A DNA stretch of 5,425 bases from Actinomycetes bacterium (lineage in GTDB: Bacteria > Actinomycetota > Acidimicrobiia > Acidimicrobiales > Palsa-688). Positions 5,254-5,425 of this stretch are shown piece by piece. Numbering within the stretch: the first letter of the stretch is position 1; every line of letters starts with the position of its first letter. The stretch spans positions 1 through 5,425 of the forward strand of contig JAKAXN010000324.1 of NCBI GenBank assembly GCA_021816565.1. The letters run 5' to 3'. A program made the position numbers and the translations under genes. Below the pieces are notes generated by a model. It was not told the DNA's origin, ran no database searches, and saw nothing but the letters and a program-made list of their open reading frames with translations.

Positions 5254-5425
5254 ATGGACTTCTCCACCATCGAGGTGAGCAGCGACCGCTCCCGGGGTGC
5301 CATCACCCTCAACCGGCCGGACAAGCTCAACGCCCTCAGCTCCACGATGCTCGCCGAGCTGATCGAAGCGGCCCTGCTGTTCGACTCGATGCCGAACGTC
5401 AAGGTGGTGGTGGTCGGCGGACGGG
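5254..5425 (+). CDS. Enoyl-CoA hydratase/isomerase family protein, N-terminal part
   Basis: The first 57 residues of a crotonase-fold protein are visible; the gene continues past the window end. The stretch GAITLNRPDKLNALSSTMLAEL (15-36) is the typical first strand and loop of this family, and VVVVGGR at the end leads into the region where the first oxyanion-hole residues normally lie, which is not included. The reaction could be hydration, isomerisation or another acyl-CoA change and cannot be fixed from this part. The ATG at 5254 has no clear ribosome site: GGTGGG sits only 2 bases away and GGGAG 14 bases away, so a leaderless or weakly initiated start is possible. It is divergent from the VOC gene and may open a new operon. 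Confidence 0.88.
   Translation, partial: MDFSTIEVSSDRSRGAITLNRPDKLNALSSTMLAELIEAALLFDSMPNVKVVVVGGR

Overview
The window is about 70% G+C with strongly G/C-biased third codon positions. It carries a fused enol-lactonase/decarboxylase of the PcaL type, an arrangement known from actinomycetes, so a high-GC actinobacterium is the most likely source. The genus cannot be told from the sequence.

Layout. Five genes on the + strand form a probable operon for aromatic acid breakdown: the 3' part of pcaL (1-899), a VanA-like Rieske oxygenase (1008-2039), pcaI (2104-2790), pcaJ (2787-3440) and pobA (3486-4721). A VOC/glyoxalase-fold gene lies convergent to pobA (4734-5180, - strand), with only 12 bp between the two stop codons. 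Divergent from it, the first 57 codons of an enoyl-CoA hydratase/isomerase-type gene start at 5254 and run off the window. No rRNA, tRNA, CRISPR, insertion sequence or phage gene was seen. The longest gap without a gene inside the operon is 108 bp, so no stretch of 300 bases is empty.

How the genes fit together. PobA hydroxylates 4-hydroxybenzoate to protocatechuate. If the Rieske protein is an O-demethylase such as VanA, it would feed a methoxylated acid such as vanillate into the same intermediate. PcaL covers two steps of the protocatechuate branch (decarboxylation of 4-carboxymuconolactone and hydrolysis of 3-oxoadipate enol-lactone), and PcaIJ activates 3-oxoadipate with CoA from succinyl-CoA. 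The ring-cleavage dioxygenase (pcaGH), cycloisomerase (pcaB), thiolase (pcaF), a regulator and a reductase for the Rieske protein are not in the window; some may lie upstream of pcaL.

Points worth a second look: three 18-bp tandem repeats that extend the C-terminus of PobA directly after its conserved active-site Tyr; loss of all three NADPH 2'-phosphate contacts in PobA, which suggests NADH use; two perfect 14-bp palindromes in the 64-bp gap before pcaI; a CCATGG site holding head-to-head ATGs at the divergent pair, resolved here in favour of a shorter, possibly leaderless VOC gene; and an isoleucine codon pattern with eight ATA and no ATT. I see no clearly new biological system; this is mainly a catabolic operon with unusual details.
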